From Streptomyces sp. WM4235 (GTDB lineage Bacteria > Actinomycetota > Actinomycetes > Streptomycetales > Streptomycetaceae): DNA of 64,000 bases. How positions within the stretch are numbered: the first letter of the stretch is position 1; each line of letters starts with the position of its first letter. The notes below the pieces were generated by a model, which had not been told where the DNA came from, did no database searches, and saw only the letters and a program-made list of their open reading frames with translations. Position numbers and translations under genes: made by a program. This document shows positions 6,905 to 16,269 of this stretch, piece by piece. The stretch is from the NCBI RefSeq assembly GCF_001279725.1, contig NZ_LGDE01000192.1, positions 1 through 64,000 of the forward strand. The letters are read 5' to 3'.

Positions 6905-8899
6905 ATGGACGATCGCGGCAGACCGGGAGCCCTGCACCTCCTGCTGTGGGCGCTCGCGGGCGCGCTCGCGGTCAGACAGGCCGTCGCCGTGTTGCGGGTG
7001 CCGCCGACGCGATGGCTCGACGGCTTCCACCTCCCGGACGGTCTGTCGGGCTCGCTCTACGAGAGCGGATCCGGCCAGTTCACCGGCACCCCTTTCGCGG
7101 GACTGGTCCTGAAGCCGCTGGCCGGTCTCGCGGCGCCCTCCCTGGAAGTGGCCTGGACCTGCGCCACCCTGCTGTTCGTCGCCGCGATCGGGCTGGTCGC
7201 CGCGCGAGGCCTGCCCGATCCGGTGCCCCGGCGTGCCGCGTTGCCGGCGGCGCCCGTGCTGGTCGCCCTGATGATGGTCTCGTTGCCCGTGCGCGAGGCC
7301 GCGTCGCCGGGTCAGACCGCCGTCCTGCCCGTGCTGTTGGTGTTGCTCGCCGTCTTCAGGGTGCCCGGCGAACGCCCCGCCGGGTTCCTCGTCGGTCTCG
7401 CGGCCGCCCTGCAGCCCGGACTGCTGCTGTTCGCAGCGCTGTTGTGGCTGACCGGGCGCCGCCCCACCGCCGGGGCCGCCGCCGTGACGTTCGCGGGCGC
7501 GACCGCCCTGTCCTGGGCCTCGCTGCCGCGCGACTCGTGGACGTACTGGGTCGAGCACCTCGCCGGCACCGGCCTCGGGCGCGCCCCCGACGGCCTCGCC
7601 AACCAGTCCGTGCACGGCGCGCTGCTCCGCCTCGGCCTGAGCGGACCCGCCGAGATCGCCCTGTACGCGGCGCTCGCGGGCGTGATCCTGTGGATCGGGC
7701 TGCGCCGCGCGGTCCGGTACGCCCGCGACGGCCAACTGCTGCTCGCCGTCGCGATCACCGGCTGTGTGGCCGTCGCCGTGTCCCCGGAGGGCTGGCGCCA
7801 CCAACTGCTGTGGGTACTGCTCGCCGTCGCCGGCAGGGTGGGCAGGCGGGCCGCCGACCGCACCGTCTGGCCGGTCGCCGTCGTGCTCGCCGTGATCCTG
7901 CCCAGCGCCGTGCTGCTGCCGAACCTGGGCGTGCTGGCCCTCGTACGGGACAACGTGCTGCTGCTGGCCGCCCTCGCGGCGGCGTGCGCGGTGCCGTTCC
8001 TGTCGCTTTCCTCGCCGTACTGGCGAGAGCCCGTGCCCACCGCGTACGGCCGGCCCGCCGCCGCGCGCTGGTCCCGGGTGCCGCTGCTGCCGTTCTGGCG
8101 GCGCGTGCTGTCCCGCCCGAACCTGCTGCTGGAACTGCTGTTGATACGGGTCGGCTACTCGATCTACTCGCACATCCGGGCCGCCGCCACGGCGGGCCGC
8201 GACCTCGCGGAGGCCAACGGCAGCCGGATCCACGGCATCGAGAAGGCGCTCGGCATCGACATCGAGTACGCCGTCAACCACGCCGTGGTGAACACGCCCT
8301 GGCTGGAGGCGTTCTTCGACTTCTACTACACCTCCTTTCACTTCGTCGTCCCCATGGGGATCCTGGCGGTCCTGTACTGGCGCCGCCCCGCCGACTACCG
8401 CTGGGCGCGCGCCTCGCTGGGGCTGGCCACGGTCCTCGCGCTCGTCGGCTTCTGGCTGTACCCGCTCGCACCGCCACGCCTGATGCCCGACCTCGGGTTC
8501 GTCGACACCGTGCACGGGGTGCAGGACCTCGCGAACCCGCGGTACGGGGCGATGACCGCGATCTCCAACCAGTACGCGGCCATGCCCTCGCTGCACTTCG
8601 GCTGGTCGCTGTGGTGCGGGATCGTGATCGTCGTACTCGCCCCGAAAGGGTGGCAGAAGCTGCTGGGCGCCCTCCACCCGCTGATCACGGTGTGCGCGAT
8701 CGTGGCCACCGCGAACCACTGGGTGCTCGACGCGGTCGGCGGAGCCCTCGTCGTCGGCGCCGGGTTCGGGCTGGTCCACGTACTTTCCGGGCCGCGCGGC
8801 GAGCGGGGCGGGGCCGACTCCGGGTTGACGCTGCCGCGGCCCCGGGCCCCCGAGCAGGAGGGCAGCACCCGCGCGGCAGGGGAGCGCACCACCGCCTGA
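6905..8899 (+). CDS. Fused GT87 (polyprenyl-mannosyltransferase-like) / PAP2 phosphatase membrane protein
   Basis: A 664-residue polytopic protein. Residues about 1-430 form a GT87/DUF2029-like glycosyltransferase (GT-C fold) with many helices and the motif NQSVHGALLRL, typical of mycobacterial polyprenyl-phosphate-mannose-dependent enzymes. Residues about 440-640 form an AUR1/Ipt-like PAP2 domain with the catalytic motifs AMPSLHFGWS and NHWVLDAVGG. Such a protein could both hydrolyse or exchange a phospho-head group and add a sugar on the outer face of the membrane. ATG 6905 is used; an in-frame GTG at 6857 behind GGAGG is an alternative start. It is followed by a strong terminator. The lipid and sugar substrates are unknown. 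Confidence 0.87.
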   Translation: MDDRGRPGALHLLLWALAGALAVRQAVAVLRVPPTRWLDGFHLPDGLSGSLYESGSGQFTGTPFAGLVLKPLAGLAAPSLEVAWTCATLLFVAAIGLVAARGLPDPVPRRAALPAAPVLVALMMVSLPVREAASPGQTAVLPVLLVLLAVFRVPGERPAGFLVGLAAALQPGLLLFAALLWLTGRRPTAGAAAVTFAGATALSWASLPRDSWTYWVEHLAGTGLGRAPDGLANQSVHGALLRLGLSGPAEIALYAALAGVILWIGLRRAVRYARDGQLLLAVAITGCVAVAVSPEGWRHQLLWVLLAVAGRVGRRAADRTVWPVAVVLAVILPSAVLLPNLGVLALVRDNVLLLAALAAACAVPFLSLSSPYWREPVPTAYGRPAAARWSRVPLLPFWRRVLSRPNLLLELLLIRVGYSIYSHIRAAATAGRDLAEANGSRIHGIEKALGIDIEYAVNHAVVNTPWLEAFFDFYYTSFHFVVPMGILAVLYWRRPADYRWARASLGLATVLALVGFWLYPLAPPRLMPDLGFVDTVHGVQDLANPRYGAMTAISNQYAAMPSLHFGWSLWCGIVIVVLAPKGWQKLLGALHPLITVCAIVATANHWVLDAVGGALVVGAGFGLVHVLSGPRGERGGADSGLTLPRPRAPEQEGSTRAAGERTTA

Positions 8900-8966
8900 C
8901 GGCGGGTCGGGTGGGAGCGCGGAGCCCTGCGGATCCCACGGGGGGCCGGTCGGGCGCGGAGCGCGG

Positions 8967-9014
8967 CCGAAGGGGTGCCGGAACGGTCTCGACACCGCTC
9001 CGGCACCCCTTCGG
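8967..9014. terminator. Long hairpin terminator after the GT87-PAP2 gene
   Basis: A perfect 15-bp stem, CCGAAGGGGTGCCGG with CCGGCACCCCTTCGG, encloses an 18-nt loop. Confidence 0.9.
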
Positions 9015-9120
9015 TGGATCGCCGCGTCCGTCCAGGATCCGCCCGGTACGGCGCTCCCGCCACTCGGCGCTCCCGCACGGCACCGGACGTACCGGGGCGG
9101 TCCCGACAACGCGGCGCCGG

Positions 9121-9162
9121 GCGGCGTGGGCCGGGCGGCGTGGGCCGGGCGGCGTGGGTCGG
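9121..9162. repeat. Three 14-bp tandem repeats
   Basis: The unit GCGGCGTGGGCCGG occurs three times in a row, the last with one change. It lies between the terminator and the end of the DUF6193 gene; otherwise 8900-9183 holds nothing more. Confidence 0.8.
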
Positions 9163-9183
9163 GCAGGATCCGAAGGAGACCGT

Positions 9184-9549
9184 CTAGTCCGGTGGGAGTT
9201 GGGCCACCACGAGGGCGATGGCCGCTTCGGCGGTGTCCGTCTCGCCGATCACGTTCGTCATGCGGGGGCCGCGCACCCGGAACCGGCCGTCGGCCAGCGG
9301 CTCGACCGCCGGCACGCCCACGTTGAACGGGGGGCTCGTACGGGAGCTGAACCACAGGGTCCAATGACTGGTGAACGGGTACAGCCGTCTGAGTCTGGGT
9401 TCCTTCGAGGCCGCTTCTATCAGCGCCAGGACGCCCTGGCCCATGGTCTTGGAGTCGGCGCGGTCGAGGACCAACTGCCACGTCAAGGGCATCCGCTGCC
9501 AGCGTGCTTCCACGGCGTCGGCGGGCCCGCGTTCGTCCTGAAGGTTCAT
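9184..9549 (-). CDS. DUF6193-like protein of unknown function
   Basis: A 121-residue protein whose central text RLRRLYPFTSHWTLWFSS and C-terminal TAEAAIALVVAQLPPD agree with what I recall of the Streptomyces DUF6193 family. Its function is unknown; no catalytic motif or membrane helix is visible. The start is uncertain: ATG at 9549 and GTG at 9600 both lack a good ribosome binding site, and the longer form would begin inside a repeat array. It lies downstream of cyp125 on the same strand, but the repeats and distance argue against simple co-transcription. Confidence 0.65.
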   Translation of the reverse strand: MNLQDERGPADAVEARWQRMPLTWQLVLDRADSKTMGQGVLALIEAASKEPRLRRLYPFTSHWTLWFSSRTSPPFNVGVPAVEPLADGRFRVRGPRMTNVIGETDTAEAAIALVVAQLPPD

Positions 9550-9593
9550 CCGCGAAGTGTGCCGCGCCACCGGCTCCGGGACAACGGCCAAGA

Positions 9594-9698
9594 AGGTCAC
9601 AACCGGAACATCGCAACCGGAACGTCACAACGGGAGGGCCGCAACCGGAACGTCACGACGGGAAAGCCATAACCGGAAGGTCACGACCGGAACGTGAC
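9594..9698. repeat. Imperfect 13-14-bp direct repeats (ACCGGAACGTCAC type)
   Basis: About eight copies of AACCGGAACGTCAC-like units lie between cyp125 and the DUF6193 gene. They are followed at 9737-9780 by a CCCGCC/CCCCCG homopolymer-like tract. No gene is visible here. Regular spacing could allow protein binding, but drift suggests simple slippage. Confidence 0.7.
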
Positions 9699-9780
9699 GG
9701 GCCGGCGGACGGCACGGGCCGGGCATGGGGTGGAACGGCCCCGCCGCCCCCACCCCCGCCGCCCCCGCCCCCGCCGCGGG

Positions 9781-11025
9781 TCAGCGGCCGCTGACCCGGA
9801 GTTCCTTGATGCCGTTGAGCCAGGCGGCGCGCAGTCGCCTCGGGCCCTCGCCGGCCAGGCGCAGGTCGGGCAGCGCGTCGGCCAACGCGTTGAAGATCAG
9901 GTCGATCTCCATGACGGCCAGCGACTTGCCGAGGCAGAAGTGCGGGCCGCCGCCCCCGAAGCCCAGGTGGGGGTTGGGGTCGCGGGTGATGTCGAAGGCG
10001 TTCGGGTTCTCGAAGACCTCGGGGTCGTGGTTGGCGGAGGAGTAGAACATCCCCACCCGGTCGCCCGCCTTGATCTTCTGGCCGCCCAGTTCGGTGTCCT
10101 GGGTGGCGGTCCGCTGGAAGGACACCACCGGGGTGGCCCAGCGCACGATCTCCTCCGCCGCCGTGGCCGGCCGTGTCGCCTTGTACAGCTCCCACTGCTC
10201 GGGGTGGGTGAGGAAGGCGTACATGCCGTGGCTGATGGCGTTGCGCGTGGTTTCGTTGCCCGCGACGGCGAGCAGCAGCACGAAGAAGCCGAACTCGTCG
10301 GAGCCCAGGTTGCCCTGTCCCTCGGCCGCGACCAGCTGCGTGACGATGTCCTTGGCCGGACACTCCTTGCGGGCCGCCGACAGGTTCATCGCGTAGCCGA
10401 TGAGTTCCATCGCGGCGTTCGAGCCGACCTCCTCGGTGATCGCGTACTCGGGGTCGTCGTAGGCGATCATCTTGTTCGACCAGTCGAAGATCCGGAGCCG
10501 GTCCTCCTGCGGCACGCCGATCAGTTCGGCGATGGCCTGGAGGGGGAGTTCGCACGCCACCTGCGTCACGAAGTCGAAGCTGCCGTCCGCGGAGGCGGTC
10601 ACCGCCTCCTCGACGATCTTTCGCGCCCGGTCCCGCAGGGCCCCTTCCAGGCCGCGGATCGCCCGCGGGGTGAAGCCGCGCTGGACGATCTGGCGGACGC
10701 GGGTGTGTTCCGGCGGATCCATGTTCAACATGATCAGGCGCTGGGCATCGATCTGTTCGCGCGCGATGTGCTCGTTGAAGCGGATGATCGCCGTGTTGGT
10801 GGTCGAGGAGAACAACTCGGGGTGCGTGGAGACGTACTTGACGTCCGCGTGCCGCGTCACGGCCCAGTAGCCCTCGTCGTCGAAACCTGTGATGCCCCGC
10901 CGCTGCGGGCACCACCACACGGGGGCGGTCTGCCGGAGCTGTGCGAACTCCGGGAAGGGGACCCGGTCCTGGAGGAGGTCGGGGTCGGTGGCGTCGAAGC
11001 CTTCGGGCAGCGCGGGGCAGGGCAT
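9781..11025 (-). CDS. cyp125: Steroid C26(27)-monooxygenase, cytochrome P450 CYP125
   Basis: A 414-residue soluble P450. It matches mycobacterial CYP125 throughout, for example LNMDPPEHTRVRQIVQRGFT, CELPLQAIAELIGVPQEDR, LLAVAGNETTRN (I-helix, residues 256-261), EEIVRWATPV (ExxR at 292-295) and GFGGGGPHFCLGKSLA with the heme ligand Cys364. CYP125 oxidises the terminal methyl of the cholesterol side chain to alcohol, aldehyde and acid, which starts side-chain beta-oxidation. It is divergent from fadA5, the same pairing as Rv3545c/Rv3546 in M. tuberculosis. Upstream sit a KstR-like box and a CTGAC-type palindrome. The likely electron donor is the 3Fe-4S ferredoxin at 22684-22917. Confidence 0.93.
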   Translation of the reverse strand: MPCPALPEGFDATDPDLLQDRVPFPEFAQLRQTAPVWWCPQRRGITGFDDEGYWAVTRHADVKYVSTHPELFSSTTNTAIIRFNEHIAREQIDAQRLIMLNMDPPEHTRVRQIVQRGFTPRAIRGLEGALRDRARKIVEEAVTASADGSFDFVTQVACELPLQAIAELIGVPQEDRLRIFDWSNKMIAYDDPEYAITEEVGSNAAMELIGYAMNLSAARKECPAKDIVTQLVAAEGQGNLGSDEFGFFVLLLAVAGNETTRNAISHGMYAFLTHPEQWELYKATRPATAAEEIVRWATPVVSFQRTATQDTELGGQKIKAGDRVGMFYSSANHDPEVFENPNAFDITRDPNPHLGFGGGGPHFCLGKSLAVMEIDLIFNALADALPDLRLAGEGPRRLRAAWLNGIKELRVSGR

Positions 11026-11040
11026 CGGGCGACTCCAAGG

Positions 11041-11057
11041 TCTGACGGCCCATCAGA
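11041..11057. promoter_or_regulatory. CTGAC-N5-(G/A)TCAG palindrome at the cyp125 promoter
   Basis: TCTGAC-GGCCC-ATCAGA is a near-perfect inverted repeat with one mismatch to the CTGAC-N5-GTCAG sites at 29680, 37225 and 43570. It ends 16 bp upstream of the cyp125 start codon, a position where binding would block transcription or early elongation. Confidence 0.6.
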
Positions 11058-11072
11058 AGTTGGCTCGAAGGT

Positions 11073-11086
11073 AGTAACGAGTTCCA
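11073..11086. promoter_or_regulatory. KstR-like operator (one mismatch) upstream of cyp125
   Basis: AGTAACGAGTTCCA fits TnnAACnnGTTnnA except for the first base. It lies about 50 bp upstream of the cyp125 start in the shared cyp125/fadA5 spacer. Confidence 0.55.
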
Positions 11087-11150
11087 GAAGTGACAAGGGC
11101 TCCGGCGCCAACTGTTGCGTGTGGAATCCGTGGAGCCACGTGCAAGACCC

Positions 11151-11179
11151 TTGCGTGCCGGGCCTCCAGGTCATAAGAC
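11151..11179 (+). promoter_or_regulatory. Candidate fadA5 promoter
   Basis: TTGCGT (11151-11156) and TAAGAC (11174-11179) are separated by 17 bp, a good housekeeping-sigma fit. The predicted transcription start, near 11186, abuts the operator at 11188-11209. Confidence 0.5.
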
Positions 11180-11187
11180 TGCGGAGG

Positions 11188-12436
<1,249 letters not shown>

Positions 12437-12496
12437 CGGCCGCGTCCGCACCACCACCACCGCGCGAGCGGTCTCGGACCCAGTGGGATGGGAAGC

Positions 12497-12545
12497 CGAA
12501 GGCCCCGACGACCGGACCTGGGGAGGCCGGCCACCGGGGCCTTCG
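12497..12545. terminator. Hairpin terminator after fadA5
   Basis: CGAAGGCCCCG pairs perfectly with CGGGGCCTTCG around a 27-nt loop. From 12558 to 12640 three copies of CGCCTTGTGGGCGGG-like text follow, before the convergent transglycosylase gene. Confidence 0.8.
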
Positions 12546-12673
12546 CATGTCTGTCACCGCCTTGTGGGCGGGTTCCGCGTCGCTGCGCGGAGGAAGTTCT
12601 CGTCGCCTTGTGGGCGGGAAGTCGTGCGCCGCCTCGCGGGCGGGTCCTGCCGGGTCCGCTGCCACTGGTCGGC

Positions 12674-13078
12674 TTAGTACCAGTGGTGGGACTGCCAGAA
12701 GTTCCAGGCGCCGACAGGGCTGCCGTAGCGGGAGTTCATGTAGTCCAGGCCCCACTTGATCTGGGTCGCCGGGTTGGTCTTCCAGTCCGCGCCCGCCGAG
12801 GACATCTTCGACGCCGGCAGGGCCTGGACCAGGCCGTACGCACCGGAGGAGGAGTTCGTGGCGGTGTGGTTCCAGCCGCTCTCGTGAGAGACGATCTTGG
12901 AGAAGGCTTCGAACTGGGCCGGGTCCTTGATCATCTGCTGCGCGATGGACTTGGCGTTCATCGGGGCCGCCTGGGCCGGGACCGTGGCGAGCATGGAACC
13001 GGCGACGCCGAGGGCGAGGACGGAACCGGCGATGGCCTTCTTGGAGGCGGTGATGCGGCGGATGACGGTGTTGGACAC
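12674..13078 (-). CDS. Secreted transglycosylase-like (SLT/lysozyme-fold) protein
   Basis: A 134-residue exported protein. Its basic start and hydrophobic core AIAGSVLALGVAGSMLATV end at the cleavage site VPAQA-APM. The mature part has the compact lysozyme-like layout seen in small Streptomyces transglycosylases: FSKIVSHESGWNHTATNSSS with the probable catalytic Glu in HESGW, GAYGLVQALPASKM, and the ending WGLDYMNSRYGSPVGAWNFW. It likely cleaves or remodels peptidoglycan. The GTG start at 13078 is supported by GGAAGG upstream. The promoter at 13206-13234 leaves an approximately 120-nt structured leader. Confidence 0.87.
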   Translation of the reverse strand: MSNTVIRRITASKKAIAGSVLALGVAGSMLATVPAQAAPMNAKSIAQQMIKDPAQFEAFSKIVSHESGWNHTATNSSSGAYGLVQALPASKMSSAGADWKTNPATQIKWGLDYMNSRYGSPVGAWNFWQSHHWY

Positions 13079-13205
13079 GGAATGGCCTTCCGTAGGGGAC
13101 GGGGACGGCCGCAAGCACGCCGAAGACGTGCGTGAGCCACTCACGCGGTGGAGAGGGGTTCGTCGGCGGGGGGTGAAGTACCCCTGCCGCCTTGCGACTC
13201 ATCCA

Positions 13206-13234
13206 GTTCTACAGACGCCCCGACGGCCTGGCAA
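13206..13234 (-). promoter_or_regulatory. Promoter of the transglycosylase-like gene
   Basis: On the minus strand TTGCCA and TAGAAC are exactly 17 bp apart. The leader from about 13199 to 13079 can fold into a GGCGG-rich stem (about 13158-13185) plus small GC hairpins. The remainder of 13235-13465 shows GC-rich inverted repeats and two ACTAGT hexamers but no gene. Confidence 0.55.
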
Positions 13235-13465
13235 CGACCCCTCTTACTAGTGACCCTCGCAGGTGGGGCGTTTCGACCCCCCGGCCCGTCGACCGGCCTT
13301 CGCGCAGGTGGGGGCCGCTCACGAGGGGGTGATTCGGGCCCCTTGGGGGCTACTAGTCCCGTTCGTATGTGACGTGCGTCCTGTGGGGCGGGTCACCGGC
13401 CAGGGCCCCGAATCTCACCGTCCGTGGCGATCCGTACCCCTTTCGCGGGACGGGTCGGAAACGGA

Positions 13466-14395
13466 CTAAACCCCCGAATCAAAGGAAATCGGGGCATCGA
13501 AGGCGGCTTTGCGTGTCGCCCGCCGCAGGGCCTTCAGCAGGGTGGCGCCGAGGCTGAGGGTCAGTACGACGGTCAGCGCCGCCCGCCCCAGGTCCCAGCC
13601 CAACGAGGTCGCCAGGCAGTACGCGACGAACCGCGCCAGGTTCTCCGGCAGCGGGTCCCCCGGGTGGAAGGAGACGCCCTGCCCCATGCCCTGGAGGATC
13701 ACCCACCCCTGGAGGTTCATGATCGTGCCGTACGCGAACGACCCCACGAACCCGTACGCCGCGAGCATGCCCAGCTCCACCCGCCCCCGGATGCGGTCCG
13801 GACCGGGCAGCAGACCCGCCCCCAGCGAGAACCACCCCAACGCCAGCATCTGGAACGGCATCCACGGCCCGACCCCGCCCGTGAGCAGGGCGGACGCGAA
13901 CATCGTCACCGAACCCAGGACGAAGCCGAAGCCCGGCCCCAGCACCCGGCCGCTCAACACCATCAGGAAGAACATGGGCTCCAGGCCCGCCGTACCCGCG
14001 CCCAACGGTCTGAGCGCCGCACCGACGGCGGCCAGCACGCCGAGCATCGCGACGGCCTTGGCGTCCATGCCGTTGTCGGCGATCGTCGCCACGACGACCG
14101 CGACGAGGAGGGGCAGCAGCGCCGCGAAGAGCCACGGCGCGTCCTGGGAGTGGGCCAGCCCCGACTGCCGGTCCGCGAGCAGCGGCCAGCCGAACGCGAC
14201 GATGCCGATCAGGGTGACCAGGACCAGCGCGACGGCGGCGCGGGGGCCGATGCGGACGGGACGGGCGGAACGGGCGGTACGGGTGGAACGGGCGGTACGG
14301 GTGGTGCCGTCGACGGGGCCGGCCGGGTCGACTGGGCCTGCCGGGCCGGTCGGATCAGCCGGGTCGGCGGTGCGGGGGGTGCGCGTGGTGCTCAC
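13466..14395 (-). CDS. ECF transporter S component (probable cobalamin or precursor-binding subunit)
   Basis: A 309-residue membrane protein. An approximately 45-residue Thr/Arg/Pro-rich cytoplasmic start is followed by seven or so hydrophobic segments, including the S-component-like FFLMVLSGRVLGPGFGFVLG and AYGFVGSFAYGTIMNLQGWV. S components bind the vitamin and pair with EcfT. It is the last gene of the operon and its GTG overlaps the stop of the ATPase gene (GTGA). Because a cobalamin riboswitch leads the operon, the substrate is probably cobalamin or a cobinamide-like corrinoid, but it resembles neither BtuM nor CbrT closely enough to say. Confidence 0.82.
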   Translation of the reverse strand: MSTTRTPRTADPADPTGPAGPVDPAGPVDGTTRTARSTRTARSARPVRIGPRAAVALVLVTLIGIVAFGWPLLADRQSGLAHSQDAPWLFAALLPLLVAVVVATIADNGMDAKAVAMLGVLAAVGAALRPLGAGTAGLEPMFFLMVLSGRVLGPGFGFVLGSVTMFASALLTGGVGPWMPFQMLALGWFSLGAGLLPGPDRIRGRVELGMLAAYGFVGSFAYGTIMNLQGWVILQGMGQGVSFHPGDPLPENLARFVAYCLATSLGWDLGRAALTVVLTLSLGATLLKALRRATRKAAFDAPISFDSGV

Positions 14396-16269
14396 GGGGC
14401 GAGCCCCCCGGCCGTGCCGTCGGCGGCGCCACCGGAGTCCCCGGCGCCACCGGAGTCCCCGGCGTCCCCGGAGCCACCCGAGTCCCCGGCGCCACCCGAG
14501 TCACCGGAGAGGGCCCGCGCGACCTGGGACACCGTGAGCCACCGCCCCGGCGCCAGGATCTTGGCCACCTGCGGGGCGAAGGCGGGGGAGGAGACCACCA
14601 CCTCGGCCGTAGGGCCGTCCGCGACGATCTCCCCGCCGGCCAGGATCACCACCCGGTGCGCCAGCTCGGCGGCGAGTTCCACGTCGTGCGTGGCCAGGAC
14701 GACGGCGTGCCCCGACGCGGCGAGAGCCCGCAGGATCCCGATCAGTCGGGCCTTGGCGGCGTAGTCCAGGCCGCGGGTGGGCTCGTCGAGCAGCAACAGG
14801 GCCGGCTCGCCGGTCAGGACCAGGGCCAGGGCGAGCGCGAGACGCTGCCCCTCGGAGAGGTCCCGGGGGTGGGTGTCGTCGGGCACGTCCGGCAGCAGGG
14901 CCGTCACCAGGGCCCGGCAGGTGCCCGGTGCCGCGCCCGCGTCGGAGTCGGCGGCGGCGCACTCGGCGGCGACCGTGTCGGCGTAGAGGAGGTCCCGGGG
15001 GTCCTGCGGGACGAGCCCGACGTGGCGGACCATCTCCCGAGGCGGGGTGCGGTGCGGGGTGCGACCGCCGACGAGCACCTTGCCGGTGGTCGGTTCGATC
15101 GTGCCGACGAGGGTCGCGAGCAGGGTGGACTTGCCGGCGCCGTTGCGGCCCATGAGGGCGACGGTCTCGCCGGGGGCGATCGTGAGGTCGATCCCGTGCA
15201 GGACCTCTGCCCGACCCCGACGCACGGACACGCCCGCGGCCGTGGCCGCGACCGTGCCCGCCGTGGCGTCGACGCCGACACCTGCACCGGCACCGCCGGT
15301 GCGCGCGGGCGGGGTGCGGCGCAGCAGCCGGGCCAGCCGGCCGGGACCCTCGGGGCGGCCCGCCGAACCCGGCACCTTCGCGGGTTCGGACGGCGCCCGC
15401 ACCCCCGCCTCGAACGCCTCGAACGCCGCCGGGGCCGGGTCCGCCCCCGCGTCCTGCGGAAGGCGGGACCGCAGGGGGCCTGCCAGACGGCGTGCGTCGC
15501 GGACCGACAGGGGCAGCGGGGACCAGCCCGCGAGCCGGCCCAGGGAGATCACCGGGGGGTGCACCGGGGAGATCGCCATGATCTCCGCCGGGCTCCCCAT
15601 GACCGGGGCCGCTCCCGGCGACGGCAGGAGCAGTACCCGGTCCGCGTACTGGACCACCCGCTCCAGGCGGTGTTCCGCCATGAGCACCGTGGTGCCCAGG
15701 TCGTGCACCAGCCGCTGGAGCACCGCCAGGACCTCCTCGGCCGCCGCCGGGTCCAGCGCCGAGGTGGGTTCGTCCAGGACCAGCACGCGCGGGTGCGGGG
15801 TCAGCACGGAGCCGATCGCGACCCGCTGTTGCTGCCCGCCGGAGAGGGTGGCGATGGGGCGGTCGCGGAGTTCGTTGAGGCCCAGCAGGTCGAGGGTCTC
15901 CTCGACCCGGCGGCGCATCACCGCGGGCGGGAGCCCCAGCGACTCCATGCCGTAGGCCAGCTCGTCCTCCACCACGTCCGTCACGAAGTGGGCCATCGGA
16001 TCCTGGCCGACCGTGCCCACCACGTCGGCGAGCTCGCGCGGCTTGTGCGTACGGGTGTCGCGCCCCGCGACCGTGACCCGGCCGCTCAACCGGCCGCCCG
16101 TGAAGTGCGGGACCAGCCCGCAGACCGCCCCCAGAAGAGTCGACTTGCCGACACCCGACGGGCCGACCAGCAAGGTCAGCTCCCCTTCCGGCACGACGAA
16201 GTCCGCGCCGCGCAGCGCCGGTCCGGCGGCTCCCTCGTAGGTCACCGACACCTGCTCGAAACGGATCAC
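14392..16269 (-). CDS. ECF transporter ATPase, fused EcfA-EcfA' (two ABC domains)
   Basis: A 625-residue cytoplasmic protein with two complete ABC cassettes. The first carries GPSGVGKST (about residue 37), LSGGQQQRVAIGS and VLVLDEPTSALD; the second GRNGAGKST, LSEGQRLALALAL and LLLDEPTRGLD. A Pro/Ala linker joins them. This is the energising half of an energy-coupling-factor importer. The GTG start overlaps the EcfT stop and the stop overlaps the S-component start, implying translational coupling. The C-terminal tail is a degenerate AGDSGGSGD-type repeat of about 30 residues. Confidence 0.93.
   Translation of the reverse strand: MIRFEQVSVTYEGAAGPALRGADFVVPEGELTLLVGPSGVGKSTLLGAVCGLVPHFTGGRLSGRVTVAGRDTRTHKPRELADVVGTVGQDPMAHFVTDVVEDELAYGMESLGLPPAVMRRRVEETLDLLGLNELRDRPIATLSGGQQQRVAIGSVLTPHPRVLVLDEPTSALDPAAAEEVLAVLQRLVHDLGTTVLMAEHRLERVVQYADRVLLLPSPGAAPVMGSPAEIMAISPVHPPVISLGRLAGWSPLPLSVRDARRLAGPLRSRLPQDAGADPAPAAFEAFEAGVRAPSEPAKVPGSAGRPEGPGRLARLLRRTPPARTGGAGAGVGVDATAGTVAATAAGVSVRRGRAEVLHGIDLTIAPGETVALMGRNGAGKSTLLATLVGTIEPTTGKVLVGGRTPHRTPPREMVRHVGLVPQDPRDLLYADTVAAECAAADSDAGAAPGTCRALVTALLPDVPDDTHPRDLSEGQRLALALALVLTGEPALLLLDEPTRGLDYAAKARLIGILRALAASGHAVVLATHDVELAAELAHRVVILAGGEIVADGPTAEVVVSSPAFAPQVAKILAPGRWLTVSQVARALSGDSGGAGDSGGSGDAGDSGGAGDSGGAADGTAGGLAP

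Noticed and set aside
13079..13465. Possible c-di-AMP (ydaO) riboswitch before the transglycosylase-like gene
   Set aside because: The conserved aptamer segments that I know from Streptomyces rpf leaders (such as CTAACCCGGTAGGCG) are missing.
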